From Flavobacteriaceae bacterium (GTDB taxonomy: Bacteria; Bacteroidota; Bacteroidia; Flavobacteriales; Flavobacteriaceae): DNA of 64,000 bases. Shown here piece by piece: positions 1-9,860 of this stretch. The stretch is from the NCBI GenBank assembly GCA_947452415.1, contig CANGCT010000002.1, positions 1 through 64,000 of the forward strand. Reading direction: 5' to 3'. The notes below the pieces were generated by a model. That model searched no databases. It saw only the letters and a list, made by a program, of their open reading frames with translations, and was not told where the DNA came from. Position 1 is the stretch's first letter. Each line of letters begins with the position of its first letter. The position numbers were made by a program, and so were the translations under genes.

Positions 1-120
1 ACATGGTGGGTTATGTCAACTAACACAGCATCTTGAAGTTGCGATAGAATTTTCCCTTTCAAAGCACCAACAAAATGGTCTTTGAGTCCGTAATCGGTAG
101 TAAGGGTAATTATTGACATA
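1..120 (-). CDS. SAM hydroxide adenosyltransferase / DUF62 family protein (N-terminal fragment, runs off window start)
   Basis: Reverse translation from ATG at 120: MSIITLTTDYGLKDHFVGALKGKILSQLQDAVLVDITHHV, typical DUF62 (SAM-dependent halogenase/hydrolase) N-terminus; not in the ORF track because truncated. Confidence 0.8.
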
Positions 121-226
121 AAATTGTTTATAACTAAATGCGATTTGTACTGCTCTATTTCTTAAATTTGAATTGATTGCAAAGCTACTAATATTTAGTA
201 AAAAATAATTAAAAAACTCCCTCCAT

Positions 227-1177
227 TTGAACGAACGTATCATTGAATTACACGACATCGCTCCAAAAGAATTTTGGGGCACGCAAGACGCACATCTTGA
301 AACCATTAAAAAATACTATCCTAGATTAAAAATTGTAGCACGAGGTACTACTCTCAAAGCATTTGGAGAGAAAGCCGAATTGGATGAATTTGAAAACCGA
401 TTCAATAGATTGATGTTACATTTTACTCGCTATAATAATATTGATTCCAATGTTATTGAAAGGGTTATTCAAAGCAATTCTTCCGAAGAGCAACGCATGC
501 CTGATCAAGAAAAGATTTTGGTACATAGGCTAGGAGGTAAGCTCATTAAAGCCATGACGCCCAACCAACATAGATTGGTTGAGTCGGTTTTTAAAAACGA
601 TATGGTTTTTGCGGTAGGTCCAGCCGGTACGGGAAAAACCTATACTGGAGTTGCTCTTGCAGTCAAAGCATTAAAAGAAAAACAAGTAAAGCGAATCATT
701 TTAACTCGTCCTGCGGTTGAAGCTGGTGAAAACCTAGGTTTCCTACCTGGCGATATGAAAGAAAAGCTCGATCCTTATATGCAACCATTGTACGATGCCT
801 TGCGGGATATGTTACCTCCGCAAACCCTGGAAGACTATATTCTAAAAGGAATTATTCAAATTGCTCCCTTGGCATTTATGCGTGGACGGACTTTAGATAA
901 TGCTTTTGTAATTCTCGATGAAGCACAAAACACCACCCATTCTCAAATGAAAATGTTCTTAACCCGTATGGGAAAAAACGCCAAATTCATTATTACTGGT
1001 GATCCAGGGCAAGTAGATTTACCTCGAAGAACCATCTCCGGATTAAAAGAAGCTATCCTCGTGTTGAAAGATATTGATGGCATAGGAATAATATATTTAG
1101 ATGATAAAGATATAGTGCGCCATCGTTTGGTGAAAAAAGTAATTGATGCTTACAAGAGTATAGAAAATAATGATTAA
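227..1177 (+). CDS. PhoH family protein (PhoH-like ATPase)
   Basis: Walker A GPAGTGKTYT, FVILDEAQNTTHSQMKMFLTRMG, ITGDPGQVDLP; TTG start. Confidence 0.93.
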   Translation: MNERIIELHDIAPKEFWGTQDAHLETIKKYYPRLKIVARGTTLKAFGEKAELDEFENRFNRLMLHFTRYNNIDSNVIERVIQSNSSEEQRMPDQEKILVHRLGGKLIKAMTPNQHRLVESVFKNDMVFAVGPAGTGKTYTGVALAVKALKEKQVKRIILTRPAVEAGENLGFLPGDMKEKLDPYMQPLYDALRDMLPPQTLEDYILKGIIQIAPLAFMRGRTLDNAFVILDEAQNTTHSQMKMFLTRMGKNAKFIITGDPGQVDLPRRTISGLKEAILVLKDIDGIGIIYLDDKDIVRHRLVKKVIDAYKSIENND

Positions 1178-1234
1178 AATAAAGTTGAATAATTTCAATT
1201 TCACCTTTTTTAATGCCCCATTTTAAAATAAATA

Positions 1235-1675
1235 ATGAAAGAATATTTCAAATATGCCAATGGTTTTGTAAACCTTAACGACGAAAATTTATTTCTAACT
1301 AATTCTGGAAACTGGTCGGAAACCTTAAATTTATTAGAGAAATCGCCCAAATCTATTCGGCAAAACAACTTTAAAGGATTTAAAATTTATATCTATTTAT
1401 TTGTAGTTGCTTGTTTAATCATTATAATACTTTCCAAAGCAAAAAGTGGTTCCATTCCTTTCGGGATAGTGTTGTTAGGACTTGGAACTTTTGCTTATTT
1501 AAAAAGAGAAACTGGCAAACGTTATAAAATTCCAAATTCCAAAATAATAAATATTAATCTTCATGAAAATGAGGTTACAATTCACTTTTATAACGACAAT
1601 GGTATAGAAGATTCTGAAAAACTTTTTAACGTTGAAGCCAAAGGATTGGAGATTTTATCCCAATGGAAACACTAA
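1235..1675 (+). CDS. hypothetical membrane protein
   Basis: ORF with two hydrophobic segments (YIYLFVVACLIIIILSK, IPFGIVLLGLGTFAYL). Confidence 0.6.
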   Translation: MKEYFKYANGFVNLNDENLFLTNSGNWSETLNLLEKSPKSIRQNNFKGFKIYIYLFVVACLIIIILSKAKSGSIPFGIVLLGLGTFAYLKRETGKRYKIPNSKIININLHENEVTIHFYNDNGIEDSEKLFNVEAKGLEILSQWKH

Positions 1676-1707
1676 ATTCTTAAATTGAATTAAAAACTAT
1701 TTCTTCG

Positions 1708-1738
1708 TTGTGTATTGTATAGAAACAATCTATTTTTG
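1708..1738 (+). promoter_or_regulatory. Bacteroidota-type promoter of purC
   Basis: TTG (1708-1710), 20-nt spacer, TATTTTTG (1731-1738), matching the -33 TTG / -7 TAnnTTTG consensus, 20 nt before the purC ATG. Confidence 0.65.
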
Positions 1739-1758
1739 CAAAAATAACAACTACTAAA

Positions 1759-2709
1759 ATGAACACAATAACTACTACAAATTTTTATTTTCCAAATCAA
1801 AAATCGGTTTACAGAGGTAAAGTTCGCGAAGTGTATAATATTAACGACGAACTTTTGGTTATGGTTGCCACCGATAGGCTTTCGGCTTTTGATGTCGTAT
1901 TGCCAAAAGGAATTCCTTATAAAGGTCAAATATTAAACCAAATTGCTACCAAATTCATGCAATTGACGCAAGATATTGTTCCGAATTGGTTAATTGCTAC
2001 TCCAGATCCAAACGTTGCAGTTGGGCATTTATGTGACCCTTTCAAGGTAGAGATGGTTATTCGTGGATACCTTTCAGGGCATGCTGCAAGAGAATATGCA
2101 TTAGGAAAAAGAAGCATTTGTGGGGTAACTATGCCTGAAGGATTGAAAGAAAACGATAAATTTCCTACGCCAATAATCACTCCAACTACCAAAGCCGATA
2201 TGGGTGTTCATGATGAAGATATTTCTCGTGAAGCCATTTTAGCACAAGGCATTGTATCGGAAGAAGATTATCTAGTTTTAGAGAAATATACCCGTGCTTT
2301 ATACCAACGCGGCACCGAAATTGCTGCTTCTCGCGGATTAATTTTAGTGGATACCAAATACGAATTTGGGAAAACCAAGGAAGGTGTAATAGTTTTAATT
2401 GATGAAATTCACACTCCCGATTCTTCTCGTTATTTCTATACCGATGGTTACCAAGAACGACAAGATAGTGGGGAAGAGCAAAAACAATTGTCAAAAGAAT
2501 TTGTTCGTCGTTGGTTAATTGAAAATAATTTTCAAGGTAAAGAAGGACAAACGATTCCGGATATGACGGAGGAATATATAGACACCGTTTCCAATCGTTA
2601 TATAGAGTTGTATGAAAATATATTAGGAGAAAAGTTCGTTGAAGCAGATATCACCAATATCCTGGAACGGATTGAAAAAAATGTCGCCGAATATTTAAAA
2701 AATAAATAA
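1759..2709 (+). CDS. purC: phosphoribosylaminoimidazolesuccinocarboxamide synthase
   Basis: [51 protein letters not shown]. Confidence 0.95.
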   Translation: MNTITTTNFYFPNQKSVYRGKVREVYNINDELLVMVATDRLSAFDVVLPKGIPYKGQILNQIATKFMQLTQDIVPNWLIATPDPNVAVGHLCDPFKVEMVIRGYLSGHAAREYALGKRSICGVTMPEGLKENDKFPTPIITPTTKADMGVHDEDISREAILAQGIVSEEDYLVLEKYTRALYQRGTEIAASRGLILVDTKYEFGKTKEGVIVLIDEIHTPDSSRYFYTDGYQERQDSGEEQKQLSKEFVRRWLIENNFQGKEGQTIPDMTEEYIDTVSNRYIELYENILGEKFVEADITNILERIEKNVAEYLKNK

Positions 2710-2713
2710 TTAA

Positions 2714-2750
2714 AAAAGTTCCAAAACAATTAAGTTTTGGGACTTTCTTC
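2714..2750 (+). terminator. terminator downstream of purC
   Basis: AAGTTCCAAAAC-AATTAA-GTTTTGGGACTT hairpin followed by a T-rich tract. Confidence 0.6.
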
Positions 2751-2767
2751 CTTTATAACTAACCCAA

Positions 2768-3487
2768 TTAATAACTTGTAATATCTCCAGAACCTACTAT
2801 TTTTTTATCCACTGTTTCTGGTTTGTTTTTATAGTGAATATCACCACTTCCTGCAACATTAGCAGTTAGGTTTTTAATACAATTTACTTTTAAATCTCCA
2901 GAACCAGCAACATTCACATCTGCATTTTGAGTTTCTAATTTAGAACAATCAATATCGCCAGATCCTGCAACTTTAGCATCTAAATTTTGAGTAATTCCTG
3001 TTACTTTTAAATCTCCCGAACCCGATAAAGATACATTTAAGTTGGTGCTATTTACATTATAATTTCCATCACCTGAACCTGCTAAATTAATTTCAAATGT
3101 TTTGGCATTAATTGTATCTTTTGTTTGAATACTGCCAGAACCAGTTAACGATACCGCGCTGATTTCTTCAAATGGCACAGTGATAATTAATTTTGAATTG
3201 TAAGAATAACTTTTGTTTTTTTCAAAGTGAATTTTAAGCGTGGATCCTTCAACTTCGGTAATAATATGATTAATTATATTTTCATCGCCATTAATCGTAA
3301 TATTTCCTTCTTTTCCAGAAACTAATTCTACATTGAAAGACCCTGTAACGGTAATTTCATCATAAGATTCAGTAGTTCTAGAAATTGTAGTTAGATTTCC
3401 GTTACCTGTAATTTTTTCTTTATCCCAATTTTGTGCATTAGTAATTGCAACGAATAAGAAAGCGAGTAATGTGATTGTTTTTTTCAT
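2768..3487 (-). CDS. head GIN domain-containing protein (DUF2807), secreted
   Basis: Signal peptide; at least seven repeats of xxGSGD(I/L/G) typical of DUF2807 beta-solenoid. Confidence 0.85.
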   Translation of the reverse strand: MKKTITLLAFLFVAITNAQNWDKEKITGNGNLTTISRTTESYDEITVTGSFNVELVSGKEGNITINGDENIINHIITEVEGSTLKIHFEKNKSYSYNSKLIITVPFEEISAVSLTGSGSIQTKDTINAKTFEINLAGSGDGNYNVNSTNLNVSLSGSGDLKVTGITQNLDAKVAGSGDIDCSKLETQNADVNVAGSGDLKVNCIKNLTANVAGSGDIHYKNKPETVDKKIVGSGDITSY

Positions 3488-3491
3488 TTTA

Positions 3492-4574
3492 TCATTTGTT
3501 TATTAATTGAACACTTCCATAATTGGTGGTTACCGAAATTGAGGATTTTCCGGTACTTATATTATAACCACTATAACTTTTTGAATTGTTTTTCTCCGAT
3601 TTTTCGGAATATTTTAATCCAATTTGATCTTTGAATCCACCATATTTCAGGTTAATATCAAAATCAAAAGGAACCTCTGGAGCACAGGTTATTCTAGTAG
3701 TAGAATAATTTCCGTTAACTACAATGTCTTTAGTCTTAAAAGTAGTATTCAAATTAATATCACTATAATTAGAATTTATGTCCAAACTTTGTCCAATATC
3801 CCCTAGTTTAAGCGTTAAATAATTCCCATTACAATTAAATTTCTGAATGGATTTGGAGTTTATTTTGGTGTAATTAGACGACATCATAAGTGTTCCCACA
3901 TTTTGTAAAACAAAACCATTATAGTTTCCATCAATATTTAGTTGGTTTATATTTTGAATTTCCACTTGCGAATATTGGCTGTTAATATTCAATTTGTCAA
4001 TGGAAGTTATTGAAGAATCCCCCGAATAGGAAAGCGAAATGTTATTGGATTTATTAGTAAAACTTCCCAACCTAATATTTCCGTATTGGCAAGAAATACT
4101 AGACGTTCCGTTTAATTTTTCAATACCAATGTTTCCGTATTTATTTGCTAAAGCAATATTGCCATTTCTTGGAATTTTAATGGTATAATTAATCTCAAAG
4201 TTTAGGTTGGTGCCATTTTTCCAATTACTATTTCCAAAAATAGTTGCAGCACTTACCTTAGAATCGGAAGCATCAAATGCAATATCAATTGAATTTAGTT
4301 TTTCATTTACTTTATCCTCATTATTTCCAGAAACTTTAATATTCACTTGAATAGAAATTTTGTTTTCATCCCACAAATACACATTGATGTTTCCATAAGA
4401 ATTGGAGGTTTGTAGCATCGCATCCGAAGTTACATTAAATGATTTAGATATATTTTTTTCTTTAGTAAAGGCATCTTCATCGTAATTATTTCCAAAAGAA
4501 AATAAAGGAAACATTAGGATTAGTACTAATTTAGATACGGATTTCATTATCGTTTTCATTAATTTTATTAACAC
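3492..4574 (-). CDS. DUF4097-like putative adhesin/beta-solenoid protein
   Basis: Signal peptide (MKSVSKLVLILMFPLFSFG) then NSYGNINVYLWDENKISIQV, NKYGNIGIEKLNGTSSI repeats; start probably 4559 or 4547. Confidence 0.75.
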   Translation of the reverse strand: MLIKLMKTIMKSVSKLVLILMFPLFSFGNNYDEDAFTKEKNISKSFNVTSDAMLQTSNSYGNINVYLWDENKISIQVNIKVSGNNEDKVNEKLNSIDIAFDASDSKVSAATIFGNSNWKNGTNLNFEINYTIKIPRNGNIALANKYGNIGIEKLNGTSSISCQYGNIRLGSFTNKSNNISLSYSGDSSITSIDKLNINSQYSQVEIQNINQLNIDGNYNGFVLQNVGTLMMSSNYTKINSKSIQKFNCNGNYLTLKLGDIGQSLDINSNYSDINLNTTFKTKDIVVNGNYSTTRITCAPEVPFDFDINLKYGGFKDQIGLKYSEKSEKNNSKSYSGYNISTGKSSISVTTNYGSVQLINK

Positions 4575-5061
4575 TTTCTACCTGGTCTAAAACCGATTTT
4601 ATAAAAGAAATTCTAGTTTGCATATTGGTTATCATGGCATAAACAATTTGTTTATTCTCTCCATTTTTTGCAATTTCAAGTTTTAGATTATCATAATCTT
4701 TTTCCAAGGAATTCATTTGCTTCATGGCATCCACAATAAGTGCTTTGCTTTTTGGAGTTTCCTTTTCTTTTAATGCTAACAATTCGCTATTAATTATAGA
4801 AGAAATAGAATCGTGGGCTTGCTGTACTTGCGGAGAAAAAACAACTTCTTGTTTAGTAGGATGGATAAAGTTCAAATATAAAATCCCAAATCCAAGCAGG
4901 AGGGAAGCCGCAATAGATAACGGAATCCAATTTACTTTTTTCTTTGGCTTGTTTATTTTTAATTTATCTAAAAATCGTTTTTCGTGTCCAGTAATAGGTT
5001 CTTCCAAATCCCAATTATCTTGGTCTTTAAAGAAAGAATTCAGGTTGTTTAGATTATTCAT
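4531..5061 (-). CDS. hypothetical single-pass membrane protein, likely sigma-factor regulator
   Basis: One TM segment (WIPLSIAASLLLGFGILYLNFI), 4-bp overlap with upstream ECF sigma gene. Confidence 0.65.
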   Translation of the reverse strand: MNNLNNLNSFFKDQDNWDLEEPITGHEKRFLDKLKINKPKKKVNWIPLSIAASLLLGFGILYLNFIHPTKQEVVFSPQVQQAHDSISSIINSELLALKEKETPKSKALIVDAMKQMNSLEKDYDNLKLEIAKNGENKQIVYAMITNMQTRISFIKSVLDQVESVNKINENDNEIRI

Positions 5062-5603
5062 AATTGAGACATTTTATTTCGTAAACTTTCTTTTGCTCTG
5101 CTCATCATCGTTCTACAGTTTTCATTCGTAATGTTTAAAATTCCAGTTATTTCTTCCAAATCGTAGCCTTCAATAAAAAATAGAGTTAGAATGATTTTAT
5201 AATTTGGTTTCAAACTTTGTATTGTTTTCAAAACGTGATCTGCTTTTAATTGGTCGTAATTAATAGATTCCTCAGTCTCCCAATCGGCAATTTCCATTCC
5301 GTCCGATATAGATTCTATAGTATATTTATTAGTTTTTTTTAATTCCGTAATACTAGCATTCACTACAATTTTCTTTAACCAAGCTCCAAAAGTTACGTTT
5401 CCGCTAAAGGAATCAAGTTTTTTAAATGCTTTTAAAAAACACTCTTGCATAATATCTTCTGCCAAAGCGTGATCGCTTATAATTCTATAAGACACATTAA
5501 ACATAGCCTTATAATATCTATTATAAAGTGCGAGTTGTGCCTTTTCATCATTAGCCGCGCAGCGTTCCAAAAGAATTGCTATATCCAGATTTTGGTTTTT
5601 CAA
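5058..5603 (-). CDS. RNA polymerase ECF sigma factor
   Basis: LYNRYYKAMFNVSYRIISDHALAEDIMQECFLKAFKKLDSF and region 4 ILTLFFIEGYDLEEITGILNITNENCRTMMSRAKESLR. Confidence 0.92.
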   Translation of the reverse strand: MKNQNLDIAILLERCAANDEKAQLALYNRYYKAMFNVSYRIISDHALAEDIMQECFLKAFKKLDSFSGNVTFGAWLKKIVVNASITELKKTNKYTIESISDGMEIADWETEESINYDQLKADHVLKTIQSLKPNYKIILTLFFIEGYDLEEITGILNITNENCRTMMSRAKESLRNKMSQL

Positions 5604-5683
5604 ATAGTTGGTAGATTTAATCTATTCTAAAGACAATAGAAAGTTTTAATTGTTACAGTTTGATTTCATAAATATTTAAAATA

Positions 5684-5713
5684 AAAAAATCCGAAGTAGT
5701 ATTTCGGATTTTA
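5684..5713 (-). terminator. terminator downstream of M42 peptidase
   Basis: Minus-strand AAAATCCGAAATACTACTTCGGATTTTTTTATT hairpin plus T-run. Confidence 0.7.
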
Positions 5714-5736
5714 ATGTTGGTTAGGTAGTGTAAATA

Positions 5737-6825
5737 CTATTTAAAGTAAGAAAAATCATGGTTGTTTTCAATTTTTAATAAACTTTCATAAATCAACTGA
5801 ATCACATTTTCAACATCGTCACGATGCACCATTTCTACAGTGGTGTGCATGTATCGTAAAGAAAGCGATATTAAAGCCGAAGCAACACCTCCATTACTGT
5901 AAGCAAAGGCATCCGTATCGGTACCAGTTGCTCTAGAAGTAGCATGACGCTGGAACGGAATTTTCTTTTCTTCAGCAGTACTTACAATTAATTCTCTAAG
6001 GATATTTTGGGTAGCAGGAGCATAAGCAATAACAGGGCCTTTACCCATTTGCAAATCGCCTTCAATCTTTTTCTCAATCATTGGGGTTGAAGTATCGTGG
6101 CACACATCGGTAACAATAGCAACATTCGGTTTGATGGTTTGCGTAATCATTTCGGCACCTCGAAGACCAATTTCTTCCTGCACCGAGTTCACGATATACA
6201 ATCCAAAAGGCAACGTTTTATTGTTTTCTTTTAACAAACGAGCCACTTCGGCAATCATAAAACCACCCATTCGGTTGTCAATCGCTCTACATACAAATTT
6301 ATTCTCGTTCATTATCATAAATTCATCAGGATAGGTAATTACACAACCTACATGAACGCCTAATTTTTCAACTTCTTCTTTGGTTTCGCAACCACAGTCA
6401 ATAAAAATATTGTGTAAAGTTGCAGCCTCTTCCTTGCCTCGATTTCTAGTATGAATGGCTGGCCAACCAAAAACCCCTTTCACGATTCCTTTTTTGGTAT
6501 GAATATTTACTCGTTTGGATGGCGCAATTTGATGATCTGAACCACCATTGCGAATCACATAAATAAGTCCATTGTCTGTTATATAATTAACATACCAAGA
6601 AATTTCATCCGAATGTCCTTCAATCACCACTCTGAAATTAGCTTCAGGATTAATAATTCCTACGGCACTTCCGTAAGTATCCGTAATAAAAGTATCCACA
6701 TAAGGTTTTAAATACTCCATCCAAATCTTCTGCCCTCCAGCTTCATAGCCAGTTGGCGAAGGATTGTTTAAGTATTTTTCTAAAAAAGCAATTGACGAGT
6801 CTGTAAGTATAGATTTTGTTGACAT
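5737..6825 (-). CDS. M42 family metallopeptidase
   Basis: NPSPTGYEAGGQKIW, VIEGHSDEIS, CRAIDNRMGGF, VQEEIGLRGAEM, HRDDVENVIQLI. Confidence 0.92.
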   Translation of the reverse strand: MSTKSILTDSSIAFLEKYLNNPSPTGYEAGGQKIWMEYLKPYVDTFITDTYGSAVGIINPEANFRVVIEGHSDEISWYVNYITDNGLIYVIRNGGSDHQIAPSKRVNIHTKKGIVKGVFGWPAIHTRNRGKEEAATLHNIFIDCGCETKEEVEKLGVHVGCVITYPDEFMIMNENKFVCRAIDNRMGGFMIAEVARLLKENNKTLPFGLYIVNSVQEEIGLRGAEMITQTIKPNVAIVTDVCHDTSTPMIEKKIEGDLQMGKGPVIAYAPATQNILRELIVSTAEEKKIPFQRHATSRATGTDTDAFAYSNGGVASALISLSLRYMHTTVEMVHRDDVENVIQLIYESLLKIENNHDFSYFK

Positions 6826-6906
6826 AAAATTATTTTTTGCTAAAATATAAATTTGGCATTACACTTGTTATGTATATTGTATATTTTTACACTAAAATTA
6901 ACAGCT

Positions 6907-7587
6907 ATGTTCAAGCAAGCAATCTTTCTATTACTTTTTTTGATATCGGTACCAACTTTTGCACAAGTCAAAAATAATAGCACTTCCGAAAATGAGTTCA
7001 ACATAAAAGAACAAGATACCATAAAAATGGATACTATTTTATTGAACGATGTATCATTTTCCAAAGTTAAAATGAATCCCGAAGAAAAAAAACAATTCCT
7101 CCTGCTTCAAAATCGAGTTTATAAAGTGTATCCATTTGCCAAAACAGCCTCCGACAGACTTTCTCTATTAAATAAAAATATGGGAAATCTACAATCCAAC
7201 AAAGAAAAAAAGCGCTATTTTAAGATTGTAGAAGACTTTATCAATAATGAATTTAAAGACAAACTAAAAAAGTTGTCCCACATGCAAGGACAAATACTTG
7301 TTAAACTAATCTATCGTCAAACCGGAATCTCCACATATAACCTTATCAAAGACTACAAGAGTGGCTGGAAAGCCTTTTGGTCTAACAATGCTGCACGACT
7401 TTTCGATATTAATCTTAAAGAAATTTACGAACCTATAAACAATAATGAAGATTATATTATTGAAACTATCTTATTTAGAGCTTTCTCCAATGGCCGATTG
7501 CAAGAACAAAAAGCTGCTAATCCAGTTGATATTGAAGAACTTAATGAGCATTGGGAAAAACTCGCCCAACAAATAAATAAAAAATAA
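6907..7587 (+). CDS. DUF4294 domain-containing protein, exported
   Basis: MFKQAIFLLLFLISVPTFAQ signal peptide; YPFAKTASDRLSLLNK, LKKLSHMQGQILVKLIYRQTG typical of DUF4294. Upstream ORF extension (6853) unlikely. Confidence 0.8.
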   Translation: MFKQAIFLLLFLISVPTFAQVKNNSTSENEFNIKEQDTIKMDTILLNDVSFSKVKMNPEEKKQFLLLQNRVYKVYPFAKTASDRLSLLNKNMGNLQSNKEKKRYFKIVEDFINNEFKDKLKKLSHMQGQILVKLIYRQTGISTYNLIKDYKSGWKAFWSNNAARLFDINLKEIYEPINNNEDYIIETILFRAFSNGRLQEQKAANPVDIEELNEHWEKLAQQINKK

Positions 7588-7724
7588 AACTAAAAGAAGT
7601 AAATTAATAAATAGAAGTTAAATTCTTATTCTAAAAAAACAATTTATTGGTTAGTTCCGAGTAATATAGGACGAAAAGGTCATCATTCATAGTGGTGACT
7701 TTTTTTTATGTGTATATTTGTCTC

Positions 7725-7958
7725 ATGGAAAACAACAAATCAAAAGATCCCTTACACGGAATCACTTTACAAAATATTCTAGAACAATTAGTTCTTTTTT
7801 ATGGATTTGACACTCTAGGGGAACTAATTAAAATTAAAAGTTTTACAGATAATCCAACTATAAAATCAAGTTTAAATTTTCTTAGAAAAACCGATTGGGC
7901 ACGCAAAAAAGTAGAAGAATTATATATAAAAACTTTGCCTAAATTATCTAAAGAATAG
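7725..7958 (+). CDS. VF530 family (DUF2132) DNA-binding protein
   Basis: KDPLHGITLQNILEQLVLFYGFDTLGELIKIKSFTDNPTIKSSLNFLRKTDWARKKVEELYI. Confidence 0.88.
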   Translation: MENNKSKDPLHGITLQNILEQLVLFYGFDTLGELIKIKSFTDNPTIKSSLNFLRKTDWARKKVEELYIKTLPKLSKE

Positions 7959-7961
7959 AAA

Positions 7962-8522
7962 TTATTGTTTAAAATTTCTTTTTAAAATCGAATAAATTAC
8001 TGCATCTAAAAATTTACCTTCGTAAAGTAAATTTTCTAGAATATGTGCTTCTTTAATAAAACCATTTTTCTGCAGTACCCTTTCGGATGCTTTGTTTTCA
8101 GGGTCAATTACCGCTTCAATAGAATGCATTTGCAAATCTTCAAATCCATATTCTAAAACAACTTTAATGGCTTCGGTTACAATTCCTTGTCCGTTATGTT
8201 GCGGCAAAATCATATAACCTATTTCGCAACGGTGGTTTTCGGGTTGTATTCTATAATGCCCAATAATTCCAATTAATTTTGGACTTCCTTTTAAAGTTAT
8301 TGCCCAATTTATACCTTCGTTACTTTCAATTTTATCGTCAATCATTTTAAAATGTGCCAATGCCTCTTCTTTAGTTTTCGCTAGAGGGCGAGGAATGTAT
8401 TGCATTGTTTCAGGATTGCTACGTAGTTCAAAAATCTCAGCAACATCTGTTTCCGCAATTCTTCTAAGTAGTAAACGCTCGGTTTCTAAATTTTTAAAAG
8501 GATGAAAATTGATTTCTAGCAT
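7962..8522 (-). CDS. GNAT family N-acetyltransferase (RimJ/RimL-like)
   Basis: LETERLLLRRI, CEIGYMILPQHNGQGIVTEAIKVVLEYGFE, NKASERVLQKNGF. Confidence 0.9.
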   Translation of the reverse strand: MLEINFHPFKNLETERLLLRRIAETDVAEIFELRSNPETMQYIPRPLAKTKEEALAHFKMIDDKIESNEGINWAITLKGSPKLIGIIGHYRIQPENHRCEIGYMILPQHNGQGIVTEAIKVVLEYGFEDLQMHSIEAVIDPENKASERVLQKNGFIKEAHILENLLYEGKFLDAVIYSILKRNFKQ

Positions 8523-8539
8523 TTGTGATTTTTAAGTTT

Positions 8540-9394
8540 TTATAAAATTTCAATTGAAAATTTGCATTCGTATTTTGCATTTTCTTTAACAATTTGTATG
8601 CCTTCTTTTTCTAGGATGTCTCCATTAGTATGGGTAGTATCCGAATAGCCCAACCATGGTTCAATGCAAATAAAAGGAGCACCAACTTTAGTCCAAATTC
8701 CAAGATTATTAAAATCGTTAAAAGTTACTTTCAACGAAGGCATATTTCCATCTAAAATAGTAATTTCTTTAGACTGCAATGCTTTTATAATTAAGGCATC
8801 GTTTTCAAAAGTTGCATACTGTAACGGAAGTTTTTTATCTTCTAATTTGATTTCAAATTTAGTATCGGATACCAAATCATTTTCTAAAGTATAACAAGTT
8901 AAGGTTTCTTGTTCTTCAAATTCTAAAGCATAACTTTCAAAATTCTTAGGTAAAGCAAATGCAGGATGCGCTCCGATAGAAAATGGAATTGCAACAGAGT
9001 CCTTATTAATTATGGCATATTTTAGTTCTAATTTAGTTTCTAAAAGCGTGTAGGTTAATTGCAATTCAAACTCAAAAGGAAACACTTTTTTAGTTGCATC
9101 CGATGCTTTTAATGAAAATACGACTTTGCTTTCAGAGGATTGAATTACTTCAAAATCAAGATCTCTTGCAAATCCATGACGGGATAAATTGTATTCTTGA
9201 TCTTTATAAAAATAGGAATTATTTTTCAAGGTTCCAACAATAGGAAACAGAACAGGGGAATGCTTAGCCCAATGTTTCGGATCACCTTCCCAAATGTATT
9301 CTTGGTAGGTTTTTAGGGATTTTAAAGAAAATAATTCGGCACCTTTAGTATTAATTTGAGCCGATAAAAAAAAATTGGAAATGGTTACTGACAT
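8540..9394 (-). CDS. aldose 1-epimerase family protein
   Basis: GAELFSLKS, SPVLFPIVGTLKNN, SRHGFARD, SIGAHPAF, CIEPWLGYSDT. Confidence 0.88.
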   Translation of the reverse strand: MSVTISNFFLSAQINTKGAELFSLKSLKTYQEYIWEGDPKHWAKHSPVLFPIVGTLKNNSYFYKDQEYNLSRHGFARDLDFEVIQSSESKVVFSLKASDATKKVFPFEFELQLTYTLLETKLELKYAIINKDSVAIPFSIGAHPAFALPKNFESYALEFEEQETLTCYTLENDLVSDTKFEIKLEDKKLPLQYATFENDALIIKALQSKEITILDGNMPSLKVTFNDFNNLGIWTKVGAPFICIEPWLGYSDTTHTNGDILEKEGIQIVKENAKYECKFSIEIL

Positions 9395-9482
9395 TAATTT
9401 AAGAAAAATTTAAGGTGTAATAATAGTTCACGGTAAATATATTTATTAATTTTATTCAAACCAATTATAAATAAAATATATT

Positions 9483-9764
9483 ATGAATCTACAATTTGAA
9501 ACCATAGCAAAAGAAAATATTCCTCAATTGGTTTTTCCAAAAACGGATGTTCTACAAGATGAAACAGCAATCAAAGAGCGATTTTCTGATTTGAATCGGG
9601 CGCTATCTTTAGGAAATTTAGAACATTCTAAGATTAAAATTTATTTTGAAGACGACCAATCTAAAAAAGTTGTAGAAACAACCGTATGGGGATTAACAGA
9701 CCATAGAGTGATTTTAAAACAAGGAAATGTGATACCAATTAATAGAATTTACAAATCGGTGTAA
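9483..9764 (+). CDS. conserved hypothetical protein
   Basis: 93-aa ORF in an intergenic slot followed by a terminator; no family recognised. Confidence 0.6.
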   Translation: MNLQFETIAKENIPQLVFPKTDVLQDETAIKERFSDLNRALSLGNLEHSKIKIYFEDDQSKKVVETTVWGLTDHRVILKQGNVIPINRIYKSV

Positions 9765-9793
9765 CAAATAACATTTTATTAAGACATATTTAG

Positions 9794-9826
9794 ATGCTTT
9801 TGTGATAAACAAAAGCATTTTTTTCT
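9794..9826 (+). terminator. terminator after 93-aa ORF
   Basis: ATGCTTTTGT-GATAA-ACAAAAGCAT hairpin then TTTTTTC. Confidence 0.8.
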
Positions 9827-9860
9827 TTTATTTGTTTTATCAATTAACCAATTCCAATTT

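Noticed and set aside
16-306. 96-aa minus ORF at window start
   Set aside because: Overlaps the DUF62 N-terminus and PhoH start in the wrong frames; no recognisable protein.
4724-5131. 135-aa plus ORF opposite the sigma/partner genes
   Set aside because: Antisense to two coupled genes, no start signal or homology visible.
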